DNA of 64,000 bases, taken from assembly GCF_004193775.1 (NCBI RefSeq), contig NC_041005.1:4218501-4282500 (forward strand), given 5' to 3'. The DNA comes from Glycine soja (Eukaryota; Streptophyta; Magnoliopsida; Fabales; Fabaceae). The first letter of the stretch is position 1; each line of letters opens with the position of its first letter. Of this stretch, positions 34,551 to 47,608 are shown piece by piece. The notes under the pieces were generated by a model. The model saw only the letters and a list, made by a program, of their open reading frames with translations, was not told where the DNA came from and did no database searches. Both the position numbers and the translations under genes were made by a program.

Positions 34551-35504
34551 AACTCAAAGACCATGGATTGTTTTGTAAAATAATTCGGAATAAACTAGGG
34601 ATCTAGTATTAATTTGTTAAGTAGTTTTAATTTGTTATAACCATCTTTTAATTTGTATTTTCAGGAATCATGTTTGATTTGTTTTTATTTTAACCGTATT
34701 ATAATTTGTTTGATTTTTTTAATTTCTGAAACTAGCCGTTATGGAACTAGTAGTTATAAAACTAGTTGTTGTACAATTTGATATTTAATTGTTTAATTCT
34801 CATCCATTGTTGTATGTCTCCTTCAAGCAATATTCTTCTTTCACTTATTTGTGCAATCAATCATTCATACAATGGGTTGAAATAATGACTTTGACCAAGT
34901 TTGAAAACAAATTGTTTATGAAACACTTGATGACGATAGTGATGAACAAATCATGAGCTACTTATGTGCGATGCAACAACAAGGAGGCAACAACAATCAA
35001 CAAAGAAGGCCTAGAAGAATCATTAATCGCAATTGTGAAGATGAACATCTATGATTGATGAATGACTACTTCTTAGAAAAATAGATATACACTAAGACTT
35101 AATTTCGACGTTGGTTTCAAATACGACGACAATTGTTTATTCGAATTGTTAACGCTCTTAGTAATCCCGATGAGTATTTCCAAATGAGATCTGATGTTGT
35201 TGGTAGAATAGGTCTTTCGCCATTATAGAAGTGTATTGTAGTTATTTGTATACTTGCATACGGATCACCTGCTGATTGTATGGATAAGTACATTAGAATT
35301 GGCGAATGCACTGCAACTCAATGTTTACAAAAATTTGTAAGGGGTGTCAATGGGAAATTTGGACAAGAGTACTTGAGAAGACCTAACAACAATGACATCA
35401 ATTGCCTACTATAAATTGGAGATGCATGAGGATTTCCAGGTATGTTAGGTTTTATTGATCGCATGCATTGGCAGTGGAAAAATTGTCCAGTTGCATGGCA
35501 GGGC

Positions 35505-36849
35505 TGTTAGTCGCTATTCATGACTTAGTTTTGTATTGAATATTTGCACGAAATTAGCGCCTTACCTCCAATTTATGGTTCTTTTTGTAGGAATTGTACA
35601 TATTTTCATGTTTAGTATGATTTTTATATAGTAGATACTCTCATTTTGTGAATTAATGTTGAAACCACTTCAGTTTTAGGCCAAAAGAAGAGAATGCTCA
35701 AGTAGTTGATGACTCGCTAAGCGCGGCAGATCCGCTTAGTGAATGGCATCCGCTAAGCGAGGCATACAGCTTGCTTAACGGGTTGAGAAACCCTAGAAGA
35801 GGATCAGTCAGAGATGTGCTCACCCAGCGCGTTGCCAGCCCCCCCAGCGAAGTCGTTGTCCCTTCTCGCGCTTAGCGCGCCTAACTCGCTAAGCCAAAAT
35901 TCACTTACTCTCACTTAGCGAGCCAATCTCGCTAAGCGAGCCTTCAGAAGCTGAAACGTCCAATGAGCCTTTAAAACACTGAAGTTGGCATAAACTAGAG
36001 GAGAGTCGAAAAACAGAGCAAAAAAGAAAGTTGAAGCGACAAAGAGAGAGCAGCTAAGAGAGCTTAGGTTAGAGAAGTGAAATTAGGGTTTTAGAGGTTG
36101 GAGGAGACATCCTTAACCATTCTTTGCCATTTTCTTTCACCAAACTTTGTTCCTTCTTTGTATTAAAAGCATATTTCTTGTAATGGAAGGCTAAGCCTCT
36201 TGGTTGGAAAGTTCTATTGAACCCTTGATGTAACACTCTTTCATTATCTATTTAATGTTGTTTTTATGTGTTCATTGCTTTTATCTATGCTTATAGCTTG
36301 ATCACTCATTTGTATGTATAGTTAGGATTTTTAGCATTGGGAAATGCTTTAAAGCCTTTGAACTTGGTAGAGCAAGCTAGAAATCTGTATGTCTAGAATT
36401 GAAGTGCAGTGATCTAGTTCATATTATGTTGTAGACTTAATACAACTCTTTTAGGCTAAGTTTATTGAGGGATCAAGGACGAAGTTTAAAGAGAGTTAGA
36501 CTCATTCACTAGAGGGATCTTGGTTTGAGTAATTTCTTAGCATAAGAGCACTAGGATAATGTTAAATAGAGAAAAATACATAATGACATCAAGAGGAACT
36601 CAGTAGAACGACCCAACGCTTTTTACTTGATTGTTTTCACTTCTAAGTTTCTAGATATTTAGTTTTTATTCACATAGACTGTAGTACATAATTCAACTTG
36701 ATATTTACTCTGCTTACCATTTATACAAATGTTTTCATACTGGATGTATAGTGTCTGAGTGAAACAAATTCCCTATGGATACGATACTCGATCTTACTGT
36801 TTTATATACTACTTGTGCGAATCGGTACACTTGCCGACGTTGCTTAACA
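35505..36849. mobile_element. Solo LTR inserted in the Harbinger transposase
   Basis: The insert starts TGTTAGTCGC and ends TTGCTTAACA, so TGTTA/TAACA ends bound a 1,345-bp block. It is flanked by agggc at 35500-35504 and 36850-36854. The transposase frame runs from the left flank (CPVAWQG) straight into the right flank (QYRRGD) once the block and one agggc are ignored, which fixes the insertion to the base. No coding sequence or second LTR is present. The family is not named. Confidence 0.92.
35713..35940. repeat. Cluster of GCTAAGC/GCTTAGC palindromic motifs in the LTR
   Basis: About eight copies of a core like cgctaagcg or its complement cgcttagcg lie in 230 bp, in both orientations, in a GC-rich island of an otherwise AT-rich LTR. 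The purpose is unknown. Confidence 0.85.
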
Positions 36850-37913
36850 AGGGCCAATATCGTAGAGGTGATCATCATTATCCCACAATAATACATGAAG
36901 TCGTCGCTTCACAAGACTTGTGGATTTAACATGCATTTTTTGGAGTCGCAGGTTCAAACAATGATATTAATGTGTTAAACCAATCACTTGTGTTTGATGA
37001 CATTATGCAAGGTCGAGCTCATCCAGTACAATTTAAAATTAATGGAACTTCATATAATATGGGGTACTATCTTGCATATGGTATTTATCCAAATTGGCCC
37101 ATATTTGTGAAGACTATACCAATGCCACGAGGTCCTAAAATAAAATTATTTGTAAAATGTCAAGAAGCAACGAGAAAGGATGTGGAACAAGTATTTGGTG
37201 TGCTCAAATCTCAATTCGCAATTATATGTGGTCCATCGCATGCCTATAACATAGATACAATGAAGGATATAATATTGGCATACATTATATTGCATAACAT
37301 GATTGTTGAAGACGAGCGAGATACGTTCAATGGTAATGTCAATGTTAATTATGGTCATGTAGAAAATGACATTTCAAATGTTGAAGTATCTCGTGGTACT
37401 TCTCATAACTTTGCCACATACTTGCAAAGAAAACAAGTTATGCATACAAGATAAATTCATCAACAACTTCAAATCGATTTGGTAGAACATATTTGGGAAC
37501 GTTACAGTCATGAGAATAATGATTTTTAATTTTTCTTTGACATTAATGTTTTTCAATTTTTTTATTATCTAATTTATGTGTTTTTCATTTCTTTAACATT
37601 TAGTCATAAGTAAAAATTAATTTTATACTCAATTTCCTATTTCTTAATATTTATTATTTTTTGTCTTCAATGTTTCATTACAATTAATTACTTAATTAAT
37701 TATATTTAATTTATAAAATAATTAAATAAAATATTTAAAAGTAAGATTCATGTAAAACCTACCAAGAATTGTCTAAGATCCGAGAATGAGATATATCACC
37801 AAAGGAAAAACTGAAACTGTTATTAAGAGATCTTCAATCCTATGTGACACTGTGAGATCCACCAAAATATGATCCAAGATCTCAATTTGGGATCTACCAC
37901 TAAGATGCTCTAA

Positions 37914-39862
37914 GACTTCACTTCAATACCAACAAATACATGCAAAGAGCAAAATTGTAGGCTAGAATTTATTTATTTTTTGGTGGGGGGTGTCAATAGT
38001 AGGCTAGAAATCTTAAATGCTAGAAAAGTTTATGTTCACTAAGCTAAAATAGCTATAAATTATAATTGGCCCAGCATCAACCGTCGTCCATTTGGCAGGA
38101 CAGTGGGACTGGGGACATCATTGTTCAATTTTGGATGTTTCGTCTTCTTACACCCTTTTTCTTTTTGTAGTGCTGTGCTACACTCGTGCACTCTCATGAC
38201 GTGGATATCTCTCTTTCCTACTCTTGGGATTTTTAGTTTCGTATAGTATAATAATAACAATTCATTAATAAAGCTAATCTTTTGAAAGGTAGGGTCACAT
38301 ACACTTCATTATTACCCAAACCAATTCAATTAAATGTACGAAAAATAGTTTAGATGATCATAATTATAAATTAGTATGTCATGGGTGAGTTATGTTCTCT
38401 CAGATTGACTTCAAAATTGAACATGTATGTTGTTCCTAAGAGAAGCAATTCAATTCCAGTAGCCCATGCCAGTTTAAAGCGCATATATTTCATTGATAAC
38501 AAAATAAAACCCGCAGACTTATATGTGGTCCATAGATAAGCAAAAAGAAAATATGAAGGCATCTCTTAATTTGGATTTTGGAATAGCTAGCAAACGAGAG
38601 GATGACATTTATTCGATACGATAGCTCACAACAACTGTGCGATCGTAAATTTTTTATCACAAAAAAAAAATCATAAATGTTTCCTACACCTTTTTTTTTG
38701 TGTTTTCCTTTTCAGGTTATATTTCTATCTAGCCTTGTTTGATTTGATTTGATCTTTTTACGGAAAATCTCACCTGGATGTTGTAAACTTCCAATATCTC
38801 ACATCCTTCTTCTCCATCACAAACTGCAACAGTGTTCGGGTATAAATAAAATTAAAGAAAAAAAGAATACAAAAAGAAATTAAAGAAAAAAACATGTCCA
38901 AATAAAATATCACAGTTTTACAATAAAACCACGAAAACATCATTATTAATAATTTATTATAGTTCATAATCTTTGGAGGGGAAGCAGAACCCTAAAAAAT
39001 CACGTAACTACATGGTTGAATAATTTCAATATAACTATTGATTAATTAAAGACAACTTGTCACTGTTAAAACTTTTGAACTTACTAAAAATTATTGAACC
39101 AACACTAGTTGACCAAGATAGAAAGAGTTTGTACCTCATCGATGATCATTTCACCATTTTTCCCTATCATTTCGGAGAAAATTCGACTAGTTTCTTAATA
39201 TCACTAGCAATATAAACACATTTCACTATAATATAGTATTATATCATTGCGTGTATAAAAGATGAGAGCACGATACATTAATCTTAACAAGAAAAAAATC
39301 CACAAGAATAGTCAATTTGAGCTCCTTTTACGAGAAGATACTCTCACATAACACGTCTTCACAGAATTCTATTAAAATTAAAAATTTAATGGTCAATTGG
39401 TGTCGTGTATGATTGAAATTCATTAATTATCTCGATTAATGAATGACATAGATGATGATGGTCATAGAAAAGAATAGAAAACAACCCTAAAATTCACTAT
39501 TCTTTGGCATGGTCAATTAATAGTACTGTGTACATTAAAGTTTACAAAGCCGACAAAAAGACGTAGGATTGGAAAAGAAATAAGAGCATGTTGTGGGGTG
39601 GGCGTGGTTTGCTCACAAAAAATGAGTCCCCGTCTCATCGATGATTTCTCTTACGTGCTCTATTTGTCTATTTAGGATCACCCCTTCAAAGAAAGTTTCT
39701 GGCTTTTCTTCGTAGCTCCTAAAAGTTATTAAAGTAAAAGCACAATATTATATATAATCTTGGTACGCGTTAAGCCTTGCCCTTTTTTTTTTCTTTCTTC
39801 TTTTGTTTCAATGAATGGTTTTCGTTTGAATTGAAAACCTGCAAAGAAAGCATCGATTTTGA
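37914..39862. other. Intergenic region upstream of LOG8
   Basis: No gene is supported. Open frames at 38060-38260, 38371-38562 and 38770-38967 show no family motifs. The last 120 bp hold the probable LOG8 core promoter. Confidence 0.55.
39749..39758 (+). promoter_or_regulatory. Candidate TATA box of LOG8
   Basis: tatatataat lies about 105 bp before the LOG8 start, followed by a T/C-rich leader (about 39781-39808). Position and sequence fit a plant core promoter. Confidence 0.45.
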
Positions 39863-42114
39863 ATGGAGGAAGGGTACCCCAGAAGCAAGTTCAAGACCGT
39901 GTGTGTCTTCTGTGGCAGCAACAGTGGCAACCGACAAGTCTTCGGTGACGCTGCGATTCAATTGGGCAATGAACTGGTTCATCATTTTCTTTTGCATCAT
40001 TCTACAATCCTATTCTGTTCTTCAATCTTTTTCACCATAAAAAGGATTTTTATATGGTCTCAGAGCACCTCCTCTGTGTTGCTTTCTTCACTTTTGATGT
40101 ATTCTGTTCTGCATAACGTAAAGGAATACTTGTTTTCTATGATGATACTTGATGATGAATTTGTTTAGTTTGTTAAAGAACACTTTTCGTTTTTCGGGGT
40201 GCGTTTATTTTTTTGGTTGGTTTAACAATTTTGTATGAATGCATTTTGTGCCCTGCATACACAGAGTGAAGAATTCTTCATCATCATTATTTTGTTTTTT
40301 GTTTTTTTATATCTAGTATTATATGGTGTGAATTGCAGGTTAAGAGGAACATAGACTTGGTGTATGGTGGGGGCAGTGTTGGGCTGATGGGCTTAATATC
40401 TCAGAGAGTGTATGATGGAGGCTGCCATGTCCTAGGGTATGTGCAAACAGAAAAAAAGAAAATTACTTTTTAGTGTTAATGATAATTGATCACATTGTCT
40501 CACCGTTTGTTTGTTTCTTCTTTACATTTTACCCTCACTCTACGTACAGGATCATTCCAAAAGCTCTCATGCCTCTCGAGGTATTTGTGCCACCACCTTA
40601 GCAACTTCTTTAACAATTTTTAATCATTTTGTTTATTTTTCTTTCCACATGCAGTTAATTTAATCAATTGCTTTATTTATTCCTACGATTTAGTGCTATT
40701 ATTATGTGACTACCACCAATGCCTTGGCATGTAACTTGTTACATGGCAGCAAGACTAATTTATGGTTGTTCTTTTTTATAATGACCCCTTTGCCATGGAA
40801 ATAATTTATAGATGCTTTGATGGAGAAAATATGATCAGTGAATTGTTGTAATTTTGACAGATATCTGGTGAAACAGTAGGTGAAGTGAGGATTGTTTCAG
40901 ATATGCACGAGCGTAAGGCTGCAATGGCACAAGAAGCTGATGCATTTGTTGCTCTCCCTGGTAGTAACCTCAACATCTCTCAAATAATTTTAAAAAATAA
41001 TTGTTGATTACATGTCTTATACATGTGAATGCCACTAAAATTGTTCTTAATTGTACGGAAATTTGTTTGTATTCTTGGTGTTTTGGATTGTTGTTGTATT
41101 GATTATGTACTATATGGACTCTCACTGTCCTTATTATGCCCCCCCTTATAATTAGGAGGATATGGAACCATGGAAGAGCTGTTGGAGATGATAACTTGGG
41201 CCCAACTTGGAATCCATAAAAAACCGGTAACATAGTATTTTTACTCTGTAGTACAAAATCTTTAATATAACAATCAAGTGCTAACTCAAAATTCATACTG
41301 CACAGGTTGGTCTACTGAATGTTGACGGTTACTATAACTGTTTGCTTGCATTATTTGACAATGGTGTTAAAGAAGGTTTCATTAAGCCTTGTGCACGGAA
41401 TATAGTTGTCTCTGCTACGTCAGCCAAAGAACTTATGATGAAAATGGAGGTCTAATTTCAACTAGCCATTTTCCTCTTATCCTTTTAAAAGGAACACAGT
41501 AGAAATGTGTGCATATAAAATTTTTGTTCAAATTAATGGTAAATTGGTTTACCAGGGTCATGAGGAAAAAATAATTGAACATCTACCATTATTATAAAAT
41601 GCTAATAATATTGTAATGCATAGACATAAAACTCTTTGCATGACTTATTACTTGGGCTAGTGAGAATAGATTGGAGGTCATATTTTTTCTTAAATTCTCC
41701 CCCCCTTGGCACTTTTTGTGTGACAGTTGTCAAGTAGGACTTTGCTGCATTAAGCACTTTGTTGAGTAATTGTTGTCATCCAGGACTTTTCTGCTTATGT
41801 GGCAATCGTAAGCATGAAGACTTATATAGGATACATGACTTTTAAAAACTCTCAAAATGATCATACGCATAAATGATTTCAAAGGGACCGTGCTTTCTCT
41901 TCTCTCTCTTTTGCCTTATTTCCTTTGAGGGATAAAAGAAGTGTACAAATTACCGTGTTGAACTTGAATTCTAGCTGACTTTTCCTTTTTGCAGCACTAC
42001 ACTCCTTCGCACGAACATGTTGCCCCTCATCAGAGCTGGCAGATGAAACAATTAGGTAATATCCAGATGCAGAGTGAGACTGTTATTGATGGAAGGTTTT
42101 TCTCCGAAAATTGA
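39863..42114 (+). CDS. LOG8: Cytokinin riboside 5'-monophosphate phosphoribohydrolase (LOG)
   Basis: Seven exons join in phase: 39863-39976, 40339-40436, 40550-40580, 40861-40960, 41156-41226, 41306-41449 and 41995-42114, giving 225 aa, the normal LOG length. It shows the Rossmann-type start [10 protein letters not shown] and the nucleotide-binding loop [11 protein letters not shown]. The active-site Arg lies in [13 protein letters not shown] (R99), and the signature [10 protein letters not shown] spans 114-123 with Glu122. The enzyme removes ribose 5-phosphate from cytokinin nucleotides, releasing active free bases in one step in the cytosol. Residues throughout match Arabidopsis LOG8 as I recall it ([34 protein letters not shown]). 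Exon 3 is only 31 bp. The intron-6 donor GTCTAA is weak. The LOG8 member call is also supported by the downstream neighbours NIPA and DUF3511. Confidence 0.95.
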
Positions 42115-43717
42115 TTTATGATGTGATTCTTCATCATTTGAGATGTATACAAGAGCCTGGATAGATGGGACCATATGTTGTTTGTTACCGTGTACTATGT
42201 TGTTTTATGACTGGAGTGCTTATATATTGGCTTTGCTGCTTTTCATCATTTTCTTTTCTTTATTTTTCCTCCCCTTCATTTAATGGTCAATTGATTCCCT
42301 GTGAGATAGTCATATCTGGTTGTTACCACTCATTAAAGGCAAAAGTACTTGGAAATGGAAAGAGATGATAAGCATTTCGTGAGCAGAATTTCAGTTGTGC
42401 GTAATGGGTTGGCTCCACTTTGTAGTGCCTTAATTAGACAAGATAGGTTAATCAAGGACAACCTACAATTTTGGCCAACCTGAAGACTTTATGAAGCTTA
42501 CCATGACTTCATAAGGTACAATAGTATGAAGTTGGAAGCTTGTTCTCTTTCATATTGAAAATTAACTTAATTTTGTTTTTATAGATAATTTATTATTAAT
42601 TTTTACTAAAATAACTTATAATAACAATAATAAATTCTTATTCCATTAGGTAAAGATGATTATATGGATCACACAATATCACAATTGTATTTTCATAAAA
42701 TTCTTTTTTACCACTTTCGTCAATGTTATTTTGAGTTTCTATCTTCTTATTTTTATCGAACTAAAACTTATATTGTCTACACTTTTCATTAGTGTCTCAC
42801 TTGGATGTTTTTTTGCAAATGTCTAAACTACCCTCATAGATTTTATCTTTTTTAATCTCCTTGTATACAATTATTTCACATACTATCTAGCTTATATGAC
42901 CATGTCTATTTTAGCATTTCCATTTGTTCCTTTGAGTTTTTTCTCCTGTATGTCCCCTAAAGTCTAGCATTTACTATCATAAATTATACTCATTAGTCAA
43001 ACATATAACAATAAACTTGTCTTTTTAGTTTAGTAAATACTTTCTTGTCATAAATAATTTTTGATGTCTTTTTTCATTTTAGTCATCATATATTCTATGC
43101 ATGACATGTATTCACAATTTAGTAGATTTGACTAATCTGATTTAAAAAAAAAAATTCAACACGAAAAAACTTCTCAGAAGACTTCCTATACTTCCTATCT
43201 TAATAATATTCTTGTCCAAGCATGAAATGTTTTTTTCCATCATTTTATAGTATTGATTATAGATATTTAAACTTAGGCCTTTTCGGTATGATATCTTCTA
43301 TTTTTACTTCCATGTCACACTTTTCTTGTTTCTTACTAAAATTACAAAAGTAAAGAATGATCAAGTGTGAATATACACATTATGTTGTCTAATAAATAAA
43401 ATTATTTTTAATTTAACTAAGAAGTGTGTTCTATTTTTTAATACAATAAACATTGTATCTCTTTAATTATATCTTTAAAAAAAAAACACGGGATAATATA
43501 ATTGGTTAACACTTAACACAACTTATCTTACAATCAAAAAACAGGGGTCAACACTCTGGTGGACCACTAAAATATGTGATCTAAAATGGATAAGTGGATT
43601 TTACTTGCTATCAAGGGTTGTTTTCCGATTATTTTTTATTATAAAAAGACAATGATTTTATTATCCTTTATTAAAGAATTGAAAACCTAAATCAAGGTTG
43701 TCACCAGTCGTTGGAAA

Positions 43718-43801
43718 TGGCGGCACTTTGTTGCCAAATTCCAGCCACCGCACACAGCGGCAATCCCTCTTCCCCTCCTCTCTCATCTCTCATCTCTTAA
43801 G
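43718..43801 (+). pseudogene. Short exon-like fragment resembling a transit-peptide start
   Basis: An ATG at 43718 opens MAALCCQIPATAHSGNPSSP, then PLSSLIS and a stop after 27 codons: Ala/Ser/Pro-rich, no acidic residues, in a GC-rich island of about 270 bp. This looks like the start of a plastid-targeted protein, but nothing recognisable follows in any frame. It may be the remains of a gene or chance. Confidence 0.25.
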
Positions 43802-46800
43802 TTCTCCAGCAGCGGTGCACTACTCCTCGTCACACTGTCATGGTGGTACGCTTCGATGGCTACGTCACTGCATATTTTCCTTTCACCGCTGTGTAACTCT
43901 CTCAACTTCCCTCATCCACCCGCTCCGCCCAATCTCCAAGTCTTCTTCCTTTGTTGAATAGCCTTTAATAAGATGCCCTTTCACTTCCCGTAAACGGATT
44001 TTGCATCAACACCCTTGCAAATTACTCCACAATCAACCGACACCGTCACTATTCAACGACATCATTTATGAAAATCGTATATAAACATATTTTTAGATAA
44101 TATAATGTAATTAATTAATTGATACATAATAATTAAAAATATTTTAATTGCTAAAATTACTAAAGGGCAAATAAGTAAATTAATCTATCCCAATAAAAGT
44201 TTAATTATTTAATAATATTGCAAAAAACTGGTATAAAAGGTCACGGGTCACACATTTAACCGTCAAATATTATACTAATATATCCAGTGGACAGGAATAC
44301 GTGGTGCAAATGGATCAGATCTTTCACTGATTCACCGTAGAATCTTCCTAAAATAGGGCAACTTTTTACTCTTTTTGAATTTCACAATTGGTTGTTGTTT
44401 GTACATTTATAGCCGCTGAAGTCTTTTCTATGAGAAAAGATGGCAAAAAAGATCAATGAACAAGAACAAAATTACTTTTAGTGAGCAATGTGCGGAGCTA
44501 AAGAGTAAAAATATCAATAATAAAACAATGAGTGCAACATACATAATAATGACATTCTAGTCTATAGTTAACCATAAAATAAATTTGGTTGGATAAGGAT
44601 TGAAACGTAATTGCCTATGCCTGACTAGGTAATGAGGGCTTGAATAACTAAAGTCATCACAGAGACCAAGCAATATTCAATAATTAAAACAAAACAAAGC
44701 CCATAGTCATTATAATTAAATCAAATTCAAGCAAGTTAATGTCACTTATATTGTTTACGTGGCAAAATAGTAGAGATCCAAGTTGTTGAAATAACATTTT
44801 CATAGCTTGATATATTATATGACTTGAGTTTGTTTGTTTGAATTTTTCCTTTATTCAATCAAAGCTAAAAGTGCAAAAAAAATAGCTTAACACAAGATGT
44901 AGAGGAAAATTAATGAACTAATTACCAAGGATAGTAAAAGAATATTAAATCAACAGCTTAAGAATGCTACAAATCACATGAGCATACATGGAGCAGTGCA
45001 TATTTAATGCATAATGAAAGTTTTGAACTATAGAATAGTTGAACTATCATATAGTCGTCCACGTTTGCACCTCCCTTTGTTATGGTATTGTTTATTCTTT
45101 TTGAATTATAATATTCAAATCTTTCCGATGTTAATGGCGCAAACATACTCATTTAAAGATACTATCTCAGAAACATTATTCCATAATTGTTTCCATGGTC
45201 AAGTTATTCAGAGTGAAAAGCAATGCATTTTGATGGAACAGACTCTAATAATGGAGTTTGAAAAATAGAAGTTACTGTTTTGGAACTATGATACTCAAAG
45301 TACAACCACTCTCTGTGGTAAACTATTATGCGAGGTGTGACATAAAGTGGTCACAGGCCGAATACCTATAAGTTATTTTGATATAAATTAAAAGTATTTT
45401 TCCAGCAAACAATTTTATTCAAGTGGAATAAAATTATAATAAGCAACAAAGCTCTCTCTCTCACAATATTTAACATGCAACTGCATATTACGTGAGACTC
45501 AATCTCAATATTATTGATTAAACCGAAACAACTTTAGATCATTTGATTCACGAGTTCGATAATGGTAATTTTGAACTTTATCCAAAATATAGTAATTTTA
45601 CTGACATTAACTATAGAAATTGACTCTTGTATGCTGAAGCAATTTGTGAGCCATTAGTCTGATTAATACATGTAGTGCTCATTAGGATAAGTGTGGCCAT
45701 GTTTGAGTGTGCTTATTAGCACCAGACATGAATTCTCAAAGAACTATTCAGCAGGACCTGCATTGTATGGTTCTTTCCCTTTGATCAGTCGTTTAATTGG
45801 CTCTTCCACTGTCCTCTTGTGTCGGTTAAGTCCCCTTGAGATTGGTCAGGTCACGAGTCTCATGATGCCTATAAGAAGGGATTATTATTATCAGCCGTGT
45901 GAGCTTGTTTTGCATCTTGGATTTTTCACTGCACAGTACATTCCGCGTCTTAGTCCCTGTCGTGGTGGACCAACATGATGATATGGTTAAATCACAAGAT
46001 AAAGCCCAGTGGAGAGTGCTATTAATTACCTCCATGAGGGGTCCCTCTCCCCCTTTGTTCTTTCGTGATCATAATTTGTTTGCTCTCCTCTTGGAAAGTT
46101 GTTAACTGTTTACCTGACCCACTATGAAAGGATTGCAGAGGTATTCAACTGCACATTTTGTGTTCTTGGGATCCCTACCCTACACTACCATCACCTCTCA
46201 ATCTCATTGCTCATATTCAACCAACTCATGTCACTATTCAGATAAACTTTCGTCAGTTGAAGTTCCTTTTAACCTCCGGATTCGCAGTGTGAAACAATGA
46301 AAGGGTAATGATATTGAAGACACCTTGGCCTTCTTTTGTGTACACTCTTTAATGTGTGCCACTTCATTTCTAGTATTGAGTATTGAATATTGACCATATA
46401 CTTAAAATAAGAAGCAATAATAACCATGTATAACGTAGAGAGCAACTTATTCTTTTGTTACAGTTTAAGATCGACAATAACAATAGTCTTGACAACTGAC
46501 TCGTGAAACCTGTCCAAGAACTGTTTGGAAAACAAGGGGACCCCCTCTCCTTTTCCAACAAAAATAATAGACATATGGCAAAGGAAATATTGAAAATTGT
46601 CGGACCAATTTTTTTCTTCTGGAAGCTCAAAATAGTCACAGAATGAGATGAAATTAATAAGTGTAGACGGGTATGACAGTAAGAAGTTTTGATGTGAAAA
46701 CTCCCTTACTGTGAGTAAAGAAAATTACGGGACTTAATCCTGTGAAAATATCTCTACTATTGATAATAGGATTACAACATCTCTCTTGATAGAAAAGGAT

Positions 46801-47494
46801 CTATGATACAAACTTTCATTAGTCTGCAGTGTCTCTCTATTCTAAAGATTACAGGTGTTTCTTTATCAAAATGTATTGTGTGAGGATAATAAAGGATTAT
46901 CTCTCAAACCTATTGTATGAAAATTGCAAGTGTTTCTATCTGGGTTCTTTGAGACGATTTTTTACTCTTTTTCTAAGAGGCTTAGCCCTTGCTTGACTCT
47001 TCAACTCTGTTTAGGAGTTGTCAAAGTTGTCTTAAATAAAAATGGGGTTAGACATCCCCATTTAAAGAAGATAATGAATGGTTTGCAAATACAAAGACAA
47101 TGCACTTTTTAAGGAGATAGTCGACTACCTTTGATTTTAGCAAAGGTTATTTTGGACTTAGATACAATGCTCACATAATTCTTTGAATGTGGTCTTCCAT
47201 TAATTATGAAAAAGTTACATGAGAGAAAAACATAAAATACTAGAAAAAGAATTACTATTTATGAATAGAATGAAAATGTTAAACATATCAGGATTGGCTT
47301 CCTTAATATAATCTTTATTAGAAAATTAAAGTATTACAGTAATTAGTATAAATACAACAAATTTCCACTACAAGAATGCGCCTTAATAGAGTCGCATAAA
47401 TAACAGCTAAGACATTCATTCGTTTTATTTTTATCCATCTTGCTTGAATTATTTTTCCTAAACAAATCATATGATTTACATCTCTAGTTTTCGT

Positions 47495-47608
47495 TATGAA
47501 TGATGATTGATTAACCTTAAATACTTAAAGCATGCGCAGGTGATAAATATCTTCTCTAAATTATGTATGATGATTGATGAACCTTAAATACTTAAAGTAT
47601 GCGCAAGT
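47495..47608. repeat. Two copies of a 46-bp block, 67 bp apart
   Basis: tgatgattgattaacctta, then aatacttaaagcatgcgca, at 47501 recurs with four differences at 47568. The spacer is short and unique. Confidence 0.8.

Larger units (their letters stand above)
34871..37454 (+). pseudogene. PIF/Harbinger DDE transposase, broken by stops and an LTR
   Basis: Homology blocks: RRQLFIRIVNALSNPDEYF, the CILAYGSPADCMDKYIRIGE block, GMLGFIDRMHWQWKNCPVAW (first catalytic Asp region), then after the LTR YRRGDHHYPTII, FFGVAGSNNDINVLNQS, GYYLAYGIYPNWPIFVKTI, and the last domain with KDVEQVFGVLKSQFAII and IILAYIILHNMIVEDE (the final acidic region). The 36972-37454 part is still open for 160 codons, while the first part has several stops. 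The 1.35-kb LTR sits inside the gene at 35505. Called a pseudogene with high confidence. Confidence 0.88.
32414..37910 (+). mobile_element. Decayed PIF/Harbinger DNA transposon with nested LTR
   Basis: The left end GGACATCTTTAATG and the reverse complement of the right end, GAGCATCTTAGTGG, form imperfect inverted repeats. The element is flanked by TAA at 32411-32413 and 37911-37913, the 3-bp target type of this superfamily. It carries the two expected genes on the + strand, a Myb/SANT-like ORF1 and a DDE transposase ORF2, both with stops. Removing the 1,345-bp LTR and one 5-bp target copy leaves about 4.15 kb, a normal autonomous size. It is not mobile as it stands. Confidence 0.85.
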
